Source of the DNA: Microbacterium hominis NBRC 15708 | Lineage (GTDB): Bacteria; Actinomycetota; Actinomycetes; Actinomycetales; Microbacteriaceae | NCBI RefSeq assembly: GCF_001592125.1 | Contig: NZ_BCWI01000010.1 | Coordinates: 1 to 64,000 of the forward strand | Direction: 5' to 3' | Length of the DNA stretch: 64,000 nucleotides | In this document: piece by piece, positions 52,924 through 61,335 of the stretch | How positions within the stretch are numbered: position 1 is the first letter of the stretch | Layout of the letters: each line of letters starts with the position of its first letter | The notes under the pieces: model-generated | Databases searched by the model: none | What the model was told of the DNA's origin: nothing | What the model saw: the letters and a program-made list of their open reading frames with translations, nothing else | Translations under genes and position numbers: made by a program

Positions 52924-53525
52924 GGTGTCCTCCGCGATCTCGGGGGGCGGCGCTGTACCCGGTCCCGATTCCAGTCCCACGGGCGGCGCGGGGTGCGACG
53001 CACGATCTCCTTCGGCGCCACCACGGTGCCGTCCTCGTCGATGTACTCCCGCCACGGTCGCGGCAGCAGGCGCATCGCGCTCAGGAGCATGCGCGCGACG
53101 GTGAGGAGGATGAGGAAGAACTGGATGAAGACGAGCGTGTCGACGCCGAAGAAGTTCACGCGGCCCTGGTGGGCTTCGGCCGCGGCGGTCGCGGCGGCGA
53201 TGACCAGCGTGGTGCTGACGCTGAGCACGAGCACCGTCAGAAGCGTGCTGCGTGTGGTCGCCCGGGGTCCCCGCAACGGCAGCGGCAGAGATCCGAGCGC
53301 CAGCACGACCAGGAGCAGTGTCAGGGGGTACGCCGCCCACCACGGCGGCATGAACGCAGGAAAGCCGTCGGGCACGCTCCCGTTCTCGACGACGGCACCG
53401 GTGACGAGCTGCCCGATGAGCAGCCCGATCGTCGGCAGGGCTCCGAACACGATCCACAGGATCGTCGCGACGAAGAGGCCGTCGCCGAAGCGGGCCTCCC
53501 ACGCCACCTGGCGCTGCAGCCTCAC
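52920..53525 (-). CDS. Four-helix membrane protein of the T7SS-like operon
   Basis: A 201-residue membrane protein. GTG 53525 overlaps the effector-like gene's stop (GTGA). Hydrophobic segments: FVATILWIVFGALPTIGLLI, WWAAYPLTLLLVVLALGSL, TLLTVLVLSVSTTLVIAAA and TLVFIQFFLILLTVARMLL, followed by a basic tail with RRTPRRPWDWNRDR. No family recognised. Position between a large WXG-type protein and two small soluble proteins suggests a membrane partner or immunity protein. Confidence 0.72.
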   Translation of the reverse strand: MRLQRQVAWEARFGDGLFVATILWIVFGALPTIGLLIGQLVTGAVVENGSVPDGFPAFMPPWWAAYPLTLLLVVLALGSLPLPLRGPRATTRSTLLTVLVLSVSTTLVIAAATAAAEAHQGRVNFFGVDTLVFIQFFLILLTVARMLLSAMRLLPRPWREYIDEDGTVVAPKEIVRRTPRRPWDWNRDRVQRRPPRSRRTP

Positions 53526-54928
53526 GGGGCGGAGGGGGTGCGCCAGTCCGCCCCCATCGGCGCTTCGAAGAGGCCGGGAACGAATCCGTACACCTCGTTG
53601 AGGCCCGTCGTGAGGGTGCCCAGTGGGGTCTGCACCCCCGTCTGATCCTCGACGCCGTGCACGATCTGGTCGCCCAGCTTGATGCCGATGCCGAGCACGT
53701 TGTAGCCGTCCAGTGCCGAGCCGATCTTGCCCGTGGTCCCGACCACGGCCTTCAGGCCGTCGACGCTGCTCGTCACGAGGTCGTCGACGGCTCCCCCGGC
53801 GCCGAGTCGGGCCTGCGCGGCGATCTGGTCGAACTCGGAGATGATGATGCTGTCCGACTCGCGGATGCCCTTGATGGCGTCGTCGCCCCAGCGCGTCACC
53901 ACCTGTGCCAGGTTCGGCCGCGCGGACAGCACGCTCGCGCTCTCCTCGGCCACCATGCGCAGCGGCTGGCGGATCGAGCCCACCAGGCCGCGGTCGAGCA
54001 GATTGCCGACGACCTGGCGAGCGCCGTTGCCCCACACCATTCCGGGGCTGCGGACGGCGAGCGTCGCGGCGCGGCCGCCGCGCAGGGCGACGGTGCCGAG
54101 CTTGATGCCGGCCAGGGCGGCCGTGCCGACGCCGAAGGTCAGCACGCCGATCGCGTCGAGTGCGAAGTCGAACCACGACCCGTCGCCCGACGACGCCAAG
54201 AGGAAGCTCAGTCCCATCGACACGACGGCCAGGCCGAGGGCGATGGGGGCCAGGACGGGGAAGAAGATCGACAGCACGCCGACGATCGCGGTCACGATGG
54301 TCAGCACGTCCTTGACGACCTTCAGCCACTCGGCGTTCTGGTTCACCCAATCCAGCACGTTGTCCCAGGCCGAGTCGTTGAGCTCGTCGCTCGACACCGT
54401 CTGCGAGATCGTCGAGGCCGCCGTGTCGCCGGCGCGCTGCACGCGCTCGACGGCGGCGTCGTACGCGGCCTGCGCCTGCGACAGGTCGGTCGCGGCCGTC
54501 GTGCTCAGCGACGAGTACCGCCGCGCGGCATCCGTGGCCTCGGCGAGCTCGCCGGGATCGACCGTCTGCCGGGTCGCTTCGCGGGCCTCCGAGAGGTTGC
54601 GCTGCGCGTAGCTGTGTCGGCGCTGCGCGTCGTCGTGCGCGGAGATCGCGGATGCCGCCTGCTGCTGCGCCTGCTCGAGCTCGTCCGCGAAGGTGGCCAG
54701 CGCGGAGCCGGCGACTTCGTAGCGCTCCCGGATGCGGGAGAGATAGGTCTTCGTGTCGCCGATCGTGCCGGCCAGGGCCTCGACGGCCTCGCTCGTCTCC
54801 TGCGCGGACGCGTCGATCACCGCCTGCAGCATCTCGACCGCGTCCGACACCGCACGGGCGGTCGAGCTGTACCGCGAGGCGTGCCCGCGGATGCCGGCGA
54901 CATCGCCGCCGAGGGGTGCCATGGTCAT
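53522..54928 (-). CDS. Large WXG/T7SS-type secreted protein candidate
   Basis: A 468-residue protein. The first 190 residues are helical coiled coil ([59 protein letters not shown]), as in the N-terminal half of type VII secreted effectors. A hydrophobic block follows (about 195-275: [40 protein letters not shown]), then a C-terminal part without a recognised toxin motif. It overlaps a small WXG100-like gene upstream by four bases, the standard effector layout. No EccC/EssC ATPase lies in the window. Confidence 0.68.
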   Translation of the reverse strand: MTMAPLGGDVAGIRGHASRYSSTARAVSDAVEMLQAVIDASAQETSEAVEALAGTIGDTKTYLSRIRERYEVAGSALATFADELEQAQQQAASAISAHDDAQRRHSYAQRNLSEAREATRQTVDPGELAEATDAARRYSSLSTTAATDLSQAQAAYDAAVERVQRAGDTAASTISQTVSSDELNDSAWDNVLDWVNQNAEWLKVVKDVLTIVTAIVGVLSIFFPVLAPIALGLAVVSMGLSFLLASSGDGSWFDFALDAIGVLTFGVGTAALAGIKLGTVALRGGRAATLAVRSPGMVWGNGARQVVGNLLDRGLVGSIRQPLRMVAEESASVLSARPNLAQVVTRWGDDAIKGIRESDSIIISEFDQIAAQARLGAGGAVDDLVTSSVDGLKAVVGTTGKIGSALDGYNVLGIGIKLGDQIVHGVEDQTGVQTPLGTLTTGLNEVYGFVPGLFEAPMGADWRTPSAP

Positions 54929-55218
54929 CCGTCGCTCCCGTCCGTGAGTTTGTCGGCCAGCTGGCCGTCGACGCCGTCGAACGCCTCCGCCGCGCCGTCG
55001 GCGCGCTGCTGGAGCTGGTCCACGCGATCGGCGAGGTCCTTGCGGCGCCGGTCCCACCCGGAGGTGAAGGAGTCGACGGCGGAAGCGAGCCCGGCGTGCG
55101 GGATCATGCCCGCCAGGTCGCGCGCGTCGCCGTCCGCGGCGGTGAGGGTGCCGTGGACGGTCGCGAGCTGGTGCGCGAGGTTTCGGAGGTTCTCCGTGTT
55201 GACGACGAGATCGGCCAC
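54925..55218 (-). CDS. WXG100-superfamily-like small protein
   Basis: A 97-residue all-helical protein: [19 protein letters not shown], a turn with [17 protein letters not shown] where GW stands in place of WxG, then [19 protein letters not shown]. Length and helix-turn-helix layout fit ESAT-6-like proteins, which are exported as dimers by type VII systems and help export larger partners. GTG 55218 begins it. It is the first gene of a leftward five-gene operon, divergent from clpB with 153 bp between. Confidence 0.72.
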   Translation of the reverse strand: MADLVVNTENLRNLAHQLATVHGTLTAADGDARDLAGMIPHAGLASAVDSFTSGWDRRRKDLADRVDQLQQRADGAAEAFDGVDGQLADKLTDGSDG

Positions 55219-55308
55219 GTCGTCACTTTAAGCGGCCCCGCACGGCATCGCGATGGGGAGGAGTCCCCATCTGCCGCCCCCTTGCCGCCCGCATCACGTT
55301 TTGATAAA

Positions 55309-55329
55309 GTTGAGTCCAGATGGCTCAAG
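55309..55329. promoter_or_regulatory. HAIR element for clpB (HspR operator)
   Basis: GTTGAGT, seven bases, GCTCAAG (55309-55329) matches HspR's CTTGAGT-N7-ACTCAAG at 12 of 14 defined positions, 42 bases before the clpB ATG. A further TTTGAGCCTC follows at 55330-55339. It resembles the dnaK box, so clpB joins the HspR regulon. Confidence 0.85.
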
Positions 55330-55371
55330 TTTGAGCCTCGCAGATTTCCTCACGAGTTTCAAGGAGAAACG

Positions 55372-57594
55372 ATGAACGCACAACCCCAGCCCGGGCAGGA
55401 GGAGCAGCAGAGCGCCCTCGAGCAGTTCGGGATCAACCTCACCGACCGCGCGCGGCAGGGAAAGCTCGACCCGGTGATCGGACGCGACAGCGAGATCCGC
55501 CGCGTCAGCCAGGTGCTCACCCGCCGCACGAAGAACAACCCCGTCCTCATCGGCGAGCCCGGCGTCGGCAAGACCGCCGTCGTCGAGGGCCTCGCCCAGC
55601 GCATCGTGGCGGGCGACGTCGCCGAGTCGCTGAAGGACAAGGAGCTCGTCTCGCTCGACATCTCCGCTCTCGTCGCCGGCGCGATGTACCGCGGCCAGTT
55701 CGAGGAGCGCCTCAAGAGCGTCCTCAAGGAGATCACCGAGTCGGAGGGTCGCATCATCACCTTCATCGACGAGCTGCACGTGCTCATGGGCGCGGGCGGC
55801 GGCGAGGGGTCGGTCGCGGCGTCCAACATGCTCAAGCCGATGCTCGCCCGCGGCGAGCTGCGCCTGATCGGCGCCACGACGCTCGACGAGTACCGCGAGT
55901 TCATCGAGAAGGATGCCGCGCTCGAGCGCCGCTTCCAGCAGGTGTACGTCGGTGAGCCCAGCGTGGAGGACACGATCGCGATCCTCCGCGGCCTGAAGGA
56001 GCGCTACGAGGCGCACCACAAGGTCGCGATCGCCGACGGGGCGCTCGTGGCCGCGGCATCCCTGTCGAACCGCTACATCCCGAGCCGTCAGCTCCCCGAC
56101 AAGGCCATCGACCTGATCGACGAGGCCGCGTCGCGGCTGCGCATGGAGATCGACTCCGCACCGCTGGAGATCGACGAGCTGCGCCGCCACGTCGACCGGC
56201 TCAAGCTGGAGGAGCTGGCGCTCAAGCGCGAGAAGGATGCCGCGTCGAAGGAGCGGCTGGCCACGCTCCGCGAGACCCTGAAGGTCGAGCAGGCCCGCCT
56301 CGACGAGCTGCAGGCCCGGTGGGAGCGCGAGCGCGCCTCCCTCAACGCGGTCGGCGACCTCAAGACGCGCCTCGACCAGGCGCGTGTCGAGGCCGAGCGG
56401 GCGCAGCGCGAGGGCAACCTCGAAAAGGCGTCGCGGCTGTACTACGCGGAGATCCCGGCGCTGGAGCGCCAGGTGGCGCAGGCCGAGAACGCAGAGGCCG
56501 CCGAGGGTGGCGAGCGGATGGTCGGCGACCAGGTCACGGATGCCGACATCGCCGCCGTCATCGCGGCGTGGACCGGCATCCCCGTCGGGCGCCTGCTGCA
56601 GGGCGAGAGCGAGAAGCTCGTGCACCTCGAGGCCGAGCTCGGCAAGCGCCTGATCGGGCAGAAGGACGCCGTGAAGGCGGTGTCCGACGCGGTGCGCCGC
56701 TCGCGCGCCGGCATCAGCGACCCGAACCGGCCGACCGGTTCGTTCCTGTTCCTCGGCCCGACCGGCGTCGGCAAGACCGAGCTCGCCAAGGCGCTCGCAG
56801 AGTTCCTGTTCGACGACGAGCGCGCCATGGTGCGCATCGACATGAGCGAGTACGGCGAGAAGCACTCGGTCGCGCGGCTCGTCGGTGCCCCTCCGGGATA
56901 CATCGGCTACGAGCAGGGCGGTCAGCTCACCGAGGCCGTCCGGCGCCGTCCGTACTCGGTGGTGCTGCTGGATGAGGTCGAGAAGGCGCATCCCGAGGTG
57001 TTCGACATCCTGCTGCAGGTGCTGGACGACGGCCGCCTCACCGACGGGCAGGGGCGCACGGTCGACTTCACGAACACGATCCTGATCCTGACGTCGAACC
57101 TCGGCTCGCCGATCCTCATCGACCCGACGCTGTCGGTCGCGCAGAAGCGCGAGCAGGTGATGGCCCTCGTGCGGACGGCGTTCCGCCCCGAGTTCCTGAA
57201 CCGCCTCGACGACATCGTCATGTTCCAGGCGCTGAGCCAGGACGACCTGGCTCAGATCGTGGAGCTGTCGGTCGACGCGCTGCAGCGGCGCCTGCGCGAT
57301 CGCCGGCTGACGCTGGCGGTCACGCCCGACGCCCGCGCGTGGCTCGCCGAGCGCGGCTACGACCCGATCTTCGGTGCGCGGCCGCTGCGCCGGCTCATCC
57401 AGTCCGAGATCCAGGACCGTCTCGCGATGGCGCTGCTCTCGGGCGGTGTGCGCGACGGCGACCTGGTGCGGGTGGACGTCGCGGCCGACGGTGCGAGCCT
57501 CGTGCTCACCAGTGCGGGAGCGGCGCCCGACGAGGGCACGGATGCCGCGGCATCCGACGACGACGTGATCGAGGCCGAGCTGCTCGACGACTGA
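55372..57594 (+). CDS. clpB: ClpB-type disaggregase lacking the N domain
   Basis: A 740-residue Hsp100. It begins directly at the first AAA domain: [23 protein letters not shown], read in part, with Walker [14 protein letters not shown] and Walker [10 protein letters not shown]. The coiled-coil middle domain is present (about 255-390, [20 protein letters not shown]). The second AAA has [29 protein letters not shown] and the sensor-2 [10 protein letters not shown]. The approximately 140-residue N domain of full ClpB is missing, and no in-frame start upstream would supply it. AAGGAG precedes the ATG. Works with DnaK to rescue aggregated proteins. Confidence 0.93.
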   Translation: MNAQPQPGQEEQQSALEQFGINLTDRARQGKLDPVIGRDSEIRRVSQVLTRRTKNNPVLIGEPGVGKTAVVEGLAQRIVAGDVAESLKDKELVSLDISALVAGAMYRGQFEERLKSVLKEITESEGRIITFIDELHVLMGAGGGEGSVAASNMLKPMLARGELRLIGATTLDEYREFIEKDAALERRFQQVYVGEPSVEDTIAILRGLKERYEAHHKVAIADGALVAAASLSNRYIPSRQLPDKAIDLIDEAASRLRMEIDSAPLEIDELRRHVDRLKLEELALKREKDAASKERLATLRETLKVEQARLDELQARWERERASLNAVGDLKTRLDQARVEAERAQREGNLEKASRLYYAEIPALERQVAQAENAEAAEGGERMVGDQVTDADIAAVIAAWTGIPVGRLLQGESEKLVHLEAELGKRLIGQKDAVKAVSDAVRRSRAGISDPNRPTGSFLFLGPTGVGKTELAKALAEFLFDDERAMVRIDMSEYGEKHSVARLVGAPPGYIGYEQGGQLTEAVRRRPYSVVLLDEVEKAHPEVFDILLQVLDDGRLTDGQGRTVDFTNTILILTSNLGSPILIDPTLSVAQKREQVMALVRTAFRPEFLNRLDDIVMFQALSQDDLAQIVELSVDALQRRLRDRRLTLAVTPDARAWLAERGYDPIFGARPLRRLIQSEIQDRLAMALLSGGVRDGDLVRVDVAADGASLVLTSAGAAPDEGTDAAASDDDVIEAELLDD

Positions 57595-57614
57595 CGACGC
57601 CCGGGTCCGCCGAC

Positions 57615-58913
57615 TCAGGCGGCGTCCGCGGGGAGGGTCCGCATCCGCCAGAACGGGCCGATGACGACGGGCAGTGCCGACAGCAGCGCGCCGAGAGCGC
57701 CGATCCAGATCGTGGGGACGGTGCCGATGGCGGTGCCGAGAGCCCCGGCGGCCAGTGCGGCCAGCGGCATCACCCCCCAGACGCAGAAGCGGATCGAGGC
57801 GTTCATCCGCCCCAGCAGGCGCCGCGGGGTGATGCGCTGGCGGAACGTGACCTGCGTGATGTTGTAGAGCACGACGGCGAAGCTCATGGCCGCCCACTGC
57901 GCGGCGAGCAGCACGAAGGCGGGACCCGAGGGCAGCAGCGCCGCGAGCGGCAGCGGGATCGTCGCCAGCGAGAACCCGATGGCGCTCAGCGGGATGGCGC
58001 GTGCCTCGCCGACGCGCGCGGCGATGCGGCCGGAGAGGGCGGCCCCGAGCAGCCCCCCGACCGCGCCGAGCGAGAACAGCAGGCCCATCGCCGCGGGCGA
58101 GAACCCGAGCACGCGCAGGACGTAGATCGGCACGAGAGTGAAGACGATCGTCGAGAAGAGGTTCGAGATCGCCGTCGTCGCCACGATCCGCCGGAGCAGT
58201 CCGTGTCCCAGCACCCATCGCAGACCCTCCCCGATCTCGCGGTGCAGCGGCGCGCGGTCGACCGGGGAGCGGAGCACCTCATGGTCCCGCGTGAAGGCCA
58301 GGGAGGCCAGGGAGAGCACGTACGTGAGCGAGGTCGCCGCGATCGCGAACGGCGCCGAGAGGATGCCGACGAGCCACCCGCCCGCCGCAGGGCCCGCGAG
58401 TCCGGCGAGCTGATTGGTCGACTCCAGTTTGCCGTTGGCCTCGGCGATCTGGTCCCCGCGCACGAGCGAGGGGACGATGCTCTGGTAGGACACGTCGAAG
58501 AACACGGTCGCGACCCCGACGGTCAGGGCCACGGCGTAGAGGTGCCACATCTCGAGACGTCCGGTCAGATGCAGCAGCGGGATGACGGCGAGGGCGAGCG
58601 CCCGGGCGCCGTCGGCCACGATCATGACGCGACGCTTGCGCATGCGGTCGATCCACGCGCCGGCCGGGAGCCCCACGACGAGGAAGGCAGCCGTCGCCGC
58701 CGCAGTGAGATAGCCGACCTGGGCATCGGTCGCGTGCAGCAGGAGCACGGCGAGGACGGGGATCGCCAGCTCGACGACCTGCGCGCCGAACTGGCTGAGC
58801 GCCTGCCCCGACCACATCGTGAGGAAGTTGCGGTCGCGCCACAGCGAACCGCCGTGACCGGCGGGGGTCGGCGCGGGGATCGTCTCCGGCGCCGCGGCAT
58901 CCGATTGGGACAT
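57615..58913 (-). CDS. MFS drug-exporter-like protein (MFS_3 / enterobactin exporter type)
   Basis: A 432-residue 12-helix MFS protein: LWRDRNFLTMWSGQALSQFG at the start, GAWIDRMRKRRVMIVADGARALAL in the 2-3 loop (in part DRMRKRRVMIVADG), ANGKLESTNQLAGLAGPAAGGW in the middle. This matches the MFS_3 branch that exports siderophores or macrolides. It is divergent from an ArsR-type regulator with shared repeats between, so it is probably induced by its own substrate. Confidence 0.86.
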   Translation of the reverse strand: MSQSDAAAPETIPAPTPAGHGGSLWRDRNFLTMWSGQALSQFGAQVVELAIPVLAVLLLHATDAQVGYLTAAATAAFLVVGLPAGAWIDRMRKRRVMIVADGARALALAVIPLLHLTGRLEMWHLYAVALTVGVATVFFDVSYQSIVPSLVRGDQIAEANGKLESTNQLAGLAGPAAGGWLVGILSAPFAIAATSLTYVLSLASLAFTRDHEVLRSPVDRAPLHREIGEGLRWVLGHGLLRRIVATTAISNLFSTIVFTLVPIYVLRVLGFSPAAMGLLFSLGAVGGLLGAALSGRIAARVGEARAIPLSAIGFSLATIPLPLAALLPSGPAFVLLAAQWAAMSFAVVLYNITQVTFRQRITPRRLLGRMNASIRFCVWGVMPLAALAAGALGTAIGTVPTIWIGALGALLSALPVVIGPFWRMRTLPADAA

Positions 58914-58915
58914 GT

Positions 58916-58953
58916 CAATCAGTATGGGCTACTGATTGGGAAAGTCAATCAGT
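58916..58953. promoter_or_regulatory. Operator repeats for ArsR-type regulator
   Basis: CAATCAGT (58916-58923), seven bases, ACTGATTG (58931-58938) is a perfect inverted repeat. The left half with its leading T recurs as a direct copy, TCAATCAGT, at 58945-58953. The sites fill the space between the MFS start (58913) and arsR start (58961/58970). Confidence 0.78.
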
Positions 58954-58969
58954 TGCTAGGATGAGGCGC

Positions 58970-59467
58970 ATGGACGACGTCTCCGGCCGCGCGGCCGCGC
59001 GAGCACTCAGCTCCCCGCTGCGGATGCGCATCCTGCGACTGTGCCGATTCGATGCGCGCACCAACAAGGAGCTCGCCGACCTGCTCGAGGCCAATCCCGG
59101 CACGATGCTGCATCACGTCCGCACTCTGGTCGACGCCGGCTTCCTGCAGCCTCAGCCCGCTCGCACCGGCGCGCAGGGGGCGCGGGAGGTCCCGTACCTG
59201 GCGACCGGCCGATCCTGGGACGCCGCCATGGACGACGGGGTGCCGATCATGATGGAGACCGTGCGGCAGCAGGTCGCGCTCGCCGATCCCGAGACGGTGC
59301 AGCTCGCGTGGCTGGGCCTGCGCCTGAACGCGGAGGCGAAGGACGAGCTCGACCGCCGCGTCACGGCGCTGCTCGACGAGTACAAGGATCGCCCGCCGGA
59401 CGTCGACGGCGAGCCCTACTCGCTCGTCGTGATCACGCATCCCGACCTCAACCCGCCGCCGCGCTGA
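58970..59467 (+). CDS. ArsR-family transcriptional regulator
   Basis: A 165-residue winged-helix regulator: ALSSPLRMRILRLCRFDARTNKELADLLEANPGTMLHHVRTLVDAGFL, visible in parts (SPLRMRILRLCRF; LHHVRTLVDAGFL). The rest is a helical C-terminal domain of unknown ligand. An ATG nine bases earlier (58961) is possible. It likely represses the divergent MFS gene through the CAATCAGT repeats. It ends before a long hairpin. Confidence 0.85.
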   Translation: MDDVSGRAAARALSSPLRMRILRLCRFDARTNKELADLLEANPGTMLHHVRTLVDAGFLQPQPARTGAQGAREVPYLATGRSWDAAMDDGVPIMMETVRQQVALADPETVQLAWLGLRLNAEAKDELDRRVTALLDEYKDRPPDVDGEPYSLVVITHPDLNPPPR

Positions 59468-59499
59468 TCACCCGCCCGGGTGAGACACACCTGCAGATG

Positions 59500-59547
59500 C
59501 GAAAAACCACTCCTGCACGTGTTTCTCGTGCGGGGAGTGGTTTCTCG
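59500..59547. terminator. Long hairpin between convergent genes
   Basis: The arm 59500-59519 (CGAAAAACCACTCCTGCACG) pairs with 59527-59547 (CGTGC to TTTCTCG) with one mismatch, one wobble and one bulged base, around a seven-base loop. A runs on the left and T runs on the right make it a plausible two-way terminator for arsR (ends 59467) and the nitroreductase gene (ends 59582). Confidence 0.75.
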
Positions 59548-59581
59548 CGGAGCGGGCGCGGCGGAGGCCGCGTGCCGGGCG

Positions 59582-60163
59582 TCAGTCGTTGGCGATCAGC
59601 GACTCGGCGATCGGACGGCGCACGCGCGGGGCCAGCTCGCGCTCGCGCAGCGCCTCGGGGGCGGCGTCGATGTCGCCCAGGGCGCCGACGGCCATCACGG
59701 TCACGGCGACGATGTCGTCGCCGAAGCCGAACGCCGCGGCGATCGCGTCGCGGTCGAAGCCGCCCATCTGGTGGGTGTGCAGGCCCGACGCGTGCGCCTG
59801 CACCGTGAAGTGCGCGGCGGCCTGGCCGGTGTCGTACGCGGCCCACGGCAGCGGCTTGCCGTCGAGGGCGGCCGACGAGGCGAACACGACGAGGGCGGCG
59901 GCATCCGTGGCCCACGACTGGTTGAAGCCCATCAGGGCGTCCACGATCTGCGCGTGCGCGGCCGAGCCGCGGCGGGCGACCACGAAGCGCCACGGCTGCG
60001 TGTTGTTGGCGGACGGCGCCCAGCGGGCGGCCTCGAGCGCGCTGGCGAGCGCATCCTCGTCGATGGGCGTCGCGGGGTCGAAGATGCGGGTGCTCCAGCG
60101 CTCGGCGAGGACGTCGAGAATCGGCGCGTCGGTGTCGGCGGGGTGTGCGGCGATGGTGCTCAT
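59582..60163 (-). CDS. Nitroreductase-family protein
   Basis: A 193-residue FMN-dependent nitroreductase-fold protein: LAERWSTRIFDPATPIDED, ALEAARWAPSANNTQPWRFVVARRG (in part APSANNTQPWRF, the FMN-binding motif) and AAAHFTVQAHASGLHTHQMGGF. Members reduce nitro groups, quinones or enones with NAD(P)H. AGGAGACGACC precedes the ATG at 60163. It is convergent with arsR and divergent from rraA. Confidence 0.9.
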   Translation of the reverse strand: MSTIAAHPADTDAPILDVLAERWSTRIFDPATPIDEDALASALEAARWAPSANNTQPWRFVVARRGSAAHAQIVDALMGFNQSWATDAAALVVFASSAALDGKPLPWAAYDTGQAAAHFTVQAHASGLHTHQMGGFDRDAIAAAFGFGDDIVAVTVMAVGALGDIDAAPEALRERELAPRVRRPIAESLIAND

Positions 60164-60352
60164 GGTCGTCTCCTGAAGAAGGATGAAGGACGGTTTGTCG
60201 GTGGGACGCCATCGGCCCGGTCGATGCAACCGTATGCACACGCGATCTGTTCCCGCCGAGAAGGCGCCGGCTTTTGCCGTTCGCGGAAGGACCGCGGATC
60301 TTCCTCGGATGCCGAGGGCACCGGGGCCTGTGCCGGTCGCTACGGTGGCCCC

Positions 60353-60820
60353 ATGACCATCGCGACGGCCGACCTGTACGACGAGCGCGGCGACGCGCTG
60401 GACTCCCTCGCCCTGCAGCTGCACGACATCGGCGGACGCGCGGCGTTCGACGGCCCGATCCGCACGATCCGCTGCCACCGTGACAACGCCCTCGTCAAGG
60501 CGACGCTCGCGACCCCCGGCGACGGCGCCGTGCTCGTGATCGACGGCGGCGGCTCGCTGGAGTCGGCGCTCGTGGGCGACCTGATCGCGGCATCCGCGGT
60601 CGAGAACGGCTGGGCCGGCCTCATCGTGCACGGTGCGATCCGCGACCGCGTCGCGATCGGCGCGCTCGATCTCGGTGTCAAGGCCCTCGGCTCGAACCCC
60701 CGCAAGAGCGCCAAGGCGGGCATCGGCGAGCTCGATGTGCCGGTGGAGATCGCCGGCGTCGTGTTCCGCCCCGGCGCGCACGTGTGGGCGGATGCCGATG
60801 GGATCCTCGTCGAGCGCTGA
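60353..60820 (+). CDS. rraA: RraA-family protein (regulator of RNase E activity A type)
   Basis: A 155-residue RraA-like protein: TIATADLYDERGDALDSLALQL, TIRCHRDNALVKATLATPG, VLVIDGGGSLESALVGDLIA, WAGLIVHGAIRDRVAI (with the GAIRD motif) and ALGSNPRKSAKAG. In E. coli RraA binds and inhibits RNase E; many relatives are 4-hydroxy-4-methyl-2-oxoglutarate or oxaloacetate decarboxylases, and the GGxxxSALxGDxxA and GxxRD motifs that build that site are kept. The ATG is six bases after TACGGT (60341-60346): leaderless. Confidence 0.88.
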   Translation: MTIATADLYDERGDALDSLALQLHDIGGRAAFDGPIRTIRCHRDNALVKATLATPGDGAVLVIDGGGSLESALVGDLIAASAVENGWAGLIVHGAIRDRVAIGALDLGVKALGSNPRKSAKAGIGELDVPVEIAGVVFRPGAHVWADADGILVER

Positions 60821-60888
60821 GGGTCTTGCGCGGTCCTCGCCGGAGGTCGATGCTGAGAGCGCCGCCGCATCCACTTCGGGAGTGTCAG

Positions 60889-61269
60889 ATGATCGCGTTC
60901 GCCTCCGCCTTCTCCGGGTTCTCCGTCGACGACATCGACGCCGCGGAGGGGTTCTACCGTGAGGTGCTCGGCCTCGCCGTGCACCGCAACGCGATGGGCA
61001 TCCTGGACATCGACCTCCCCGGAGGCGGCCGGGTCATCGCCTACCCGAAGCCCGATCACCGACCGGCTGCGTTCACCGTCCTCAACCTCGTGGTCGACGA
61101 CGTCGACGCTGCGGTCGACGCGCTGAACGCGGCGGGCGTGGTGACCAAGATCTACACCGACCCGGATTTCGGCACCGATGAGCGCGGGGTCTCGCGCGGA
61201 CGCGGCCCCGACATCGCGTGGTTCCGCGACCCCGCGGGAAACGTGCTCTCGGTGATCGTCACCGACTGA
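60889..61269 (+). CDS. VOC-family (glyoxalase-like) protein
   Basis: A 126-residue vicinal-oxygen-chelate fold protein: FSVDDIDAAEGFYREVLGL, LNLVVDDVDAAVDALNAAGV and the closing AWFRDPAGNVLSVI. The two beta-alpha-beta-beta-beta units are complete. Metal ligands are not certain, so it may be an enzyme or a binding or resistance protein. It lies 68 bases after rraA. Confidence 0.85.
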   Translation: MIAFASAFSGFSVDDIDAAEGFYREVLGLAVHRNAMGILDIDLPGGGRVIAYPKPDHRPAAFTVLNLVVDDVDAAVDALNAAGVVTKIYTDPDFGTDERGVSRGRGPDIAWFRDPAGNVLSVIVTD

Positions 61270-61335
61270 GGCGACGACTGGCAGACTGATCCCCGAACCG
61301 GGGCGTGCTCACCCCGCGCGACGAGAGGGTGAACG

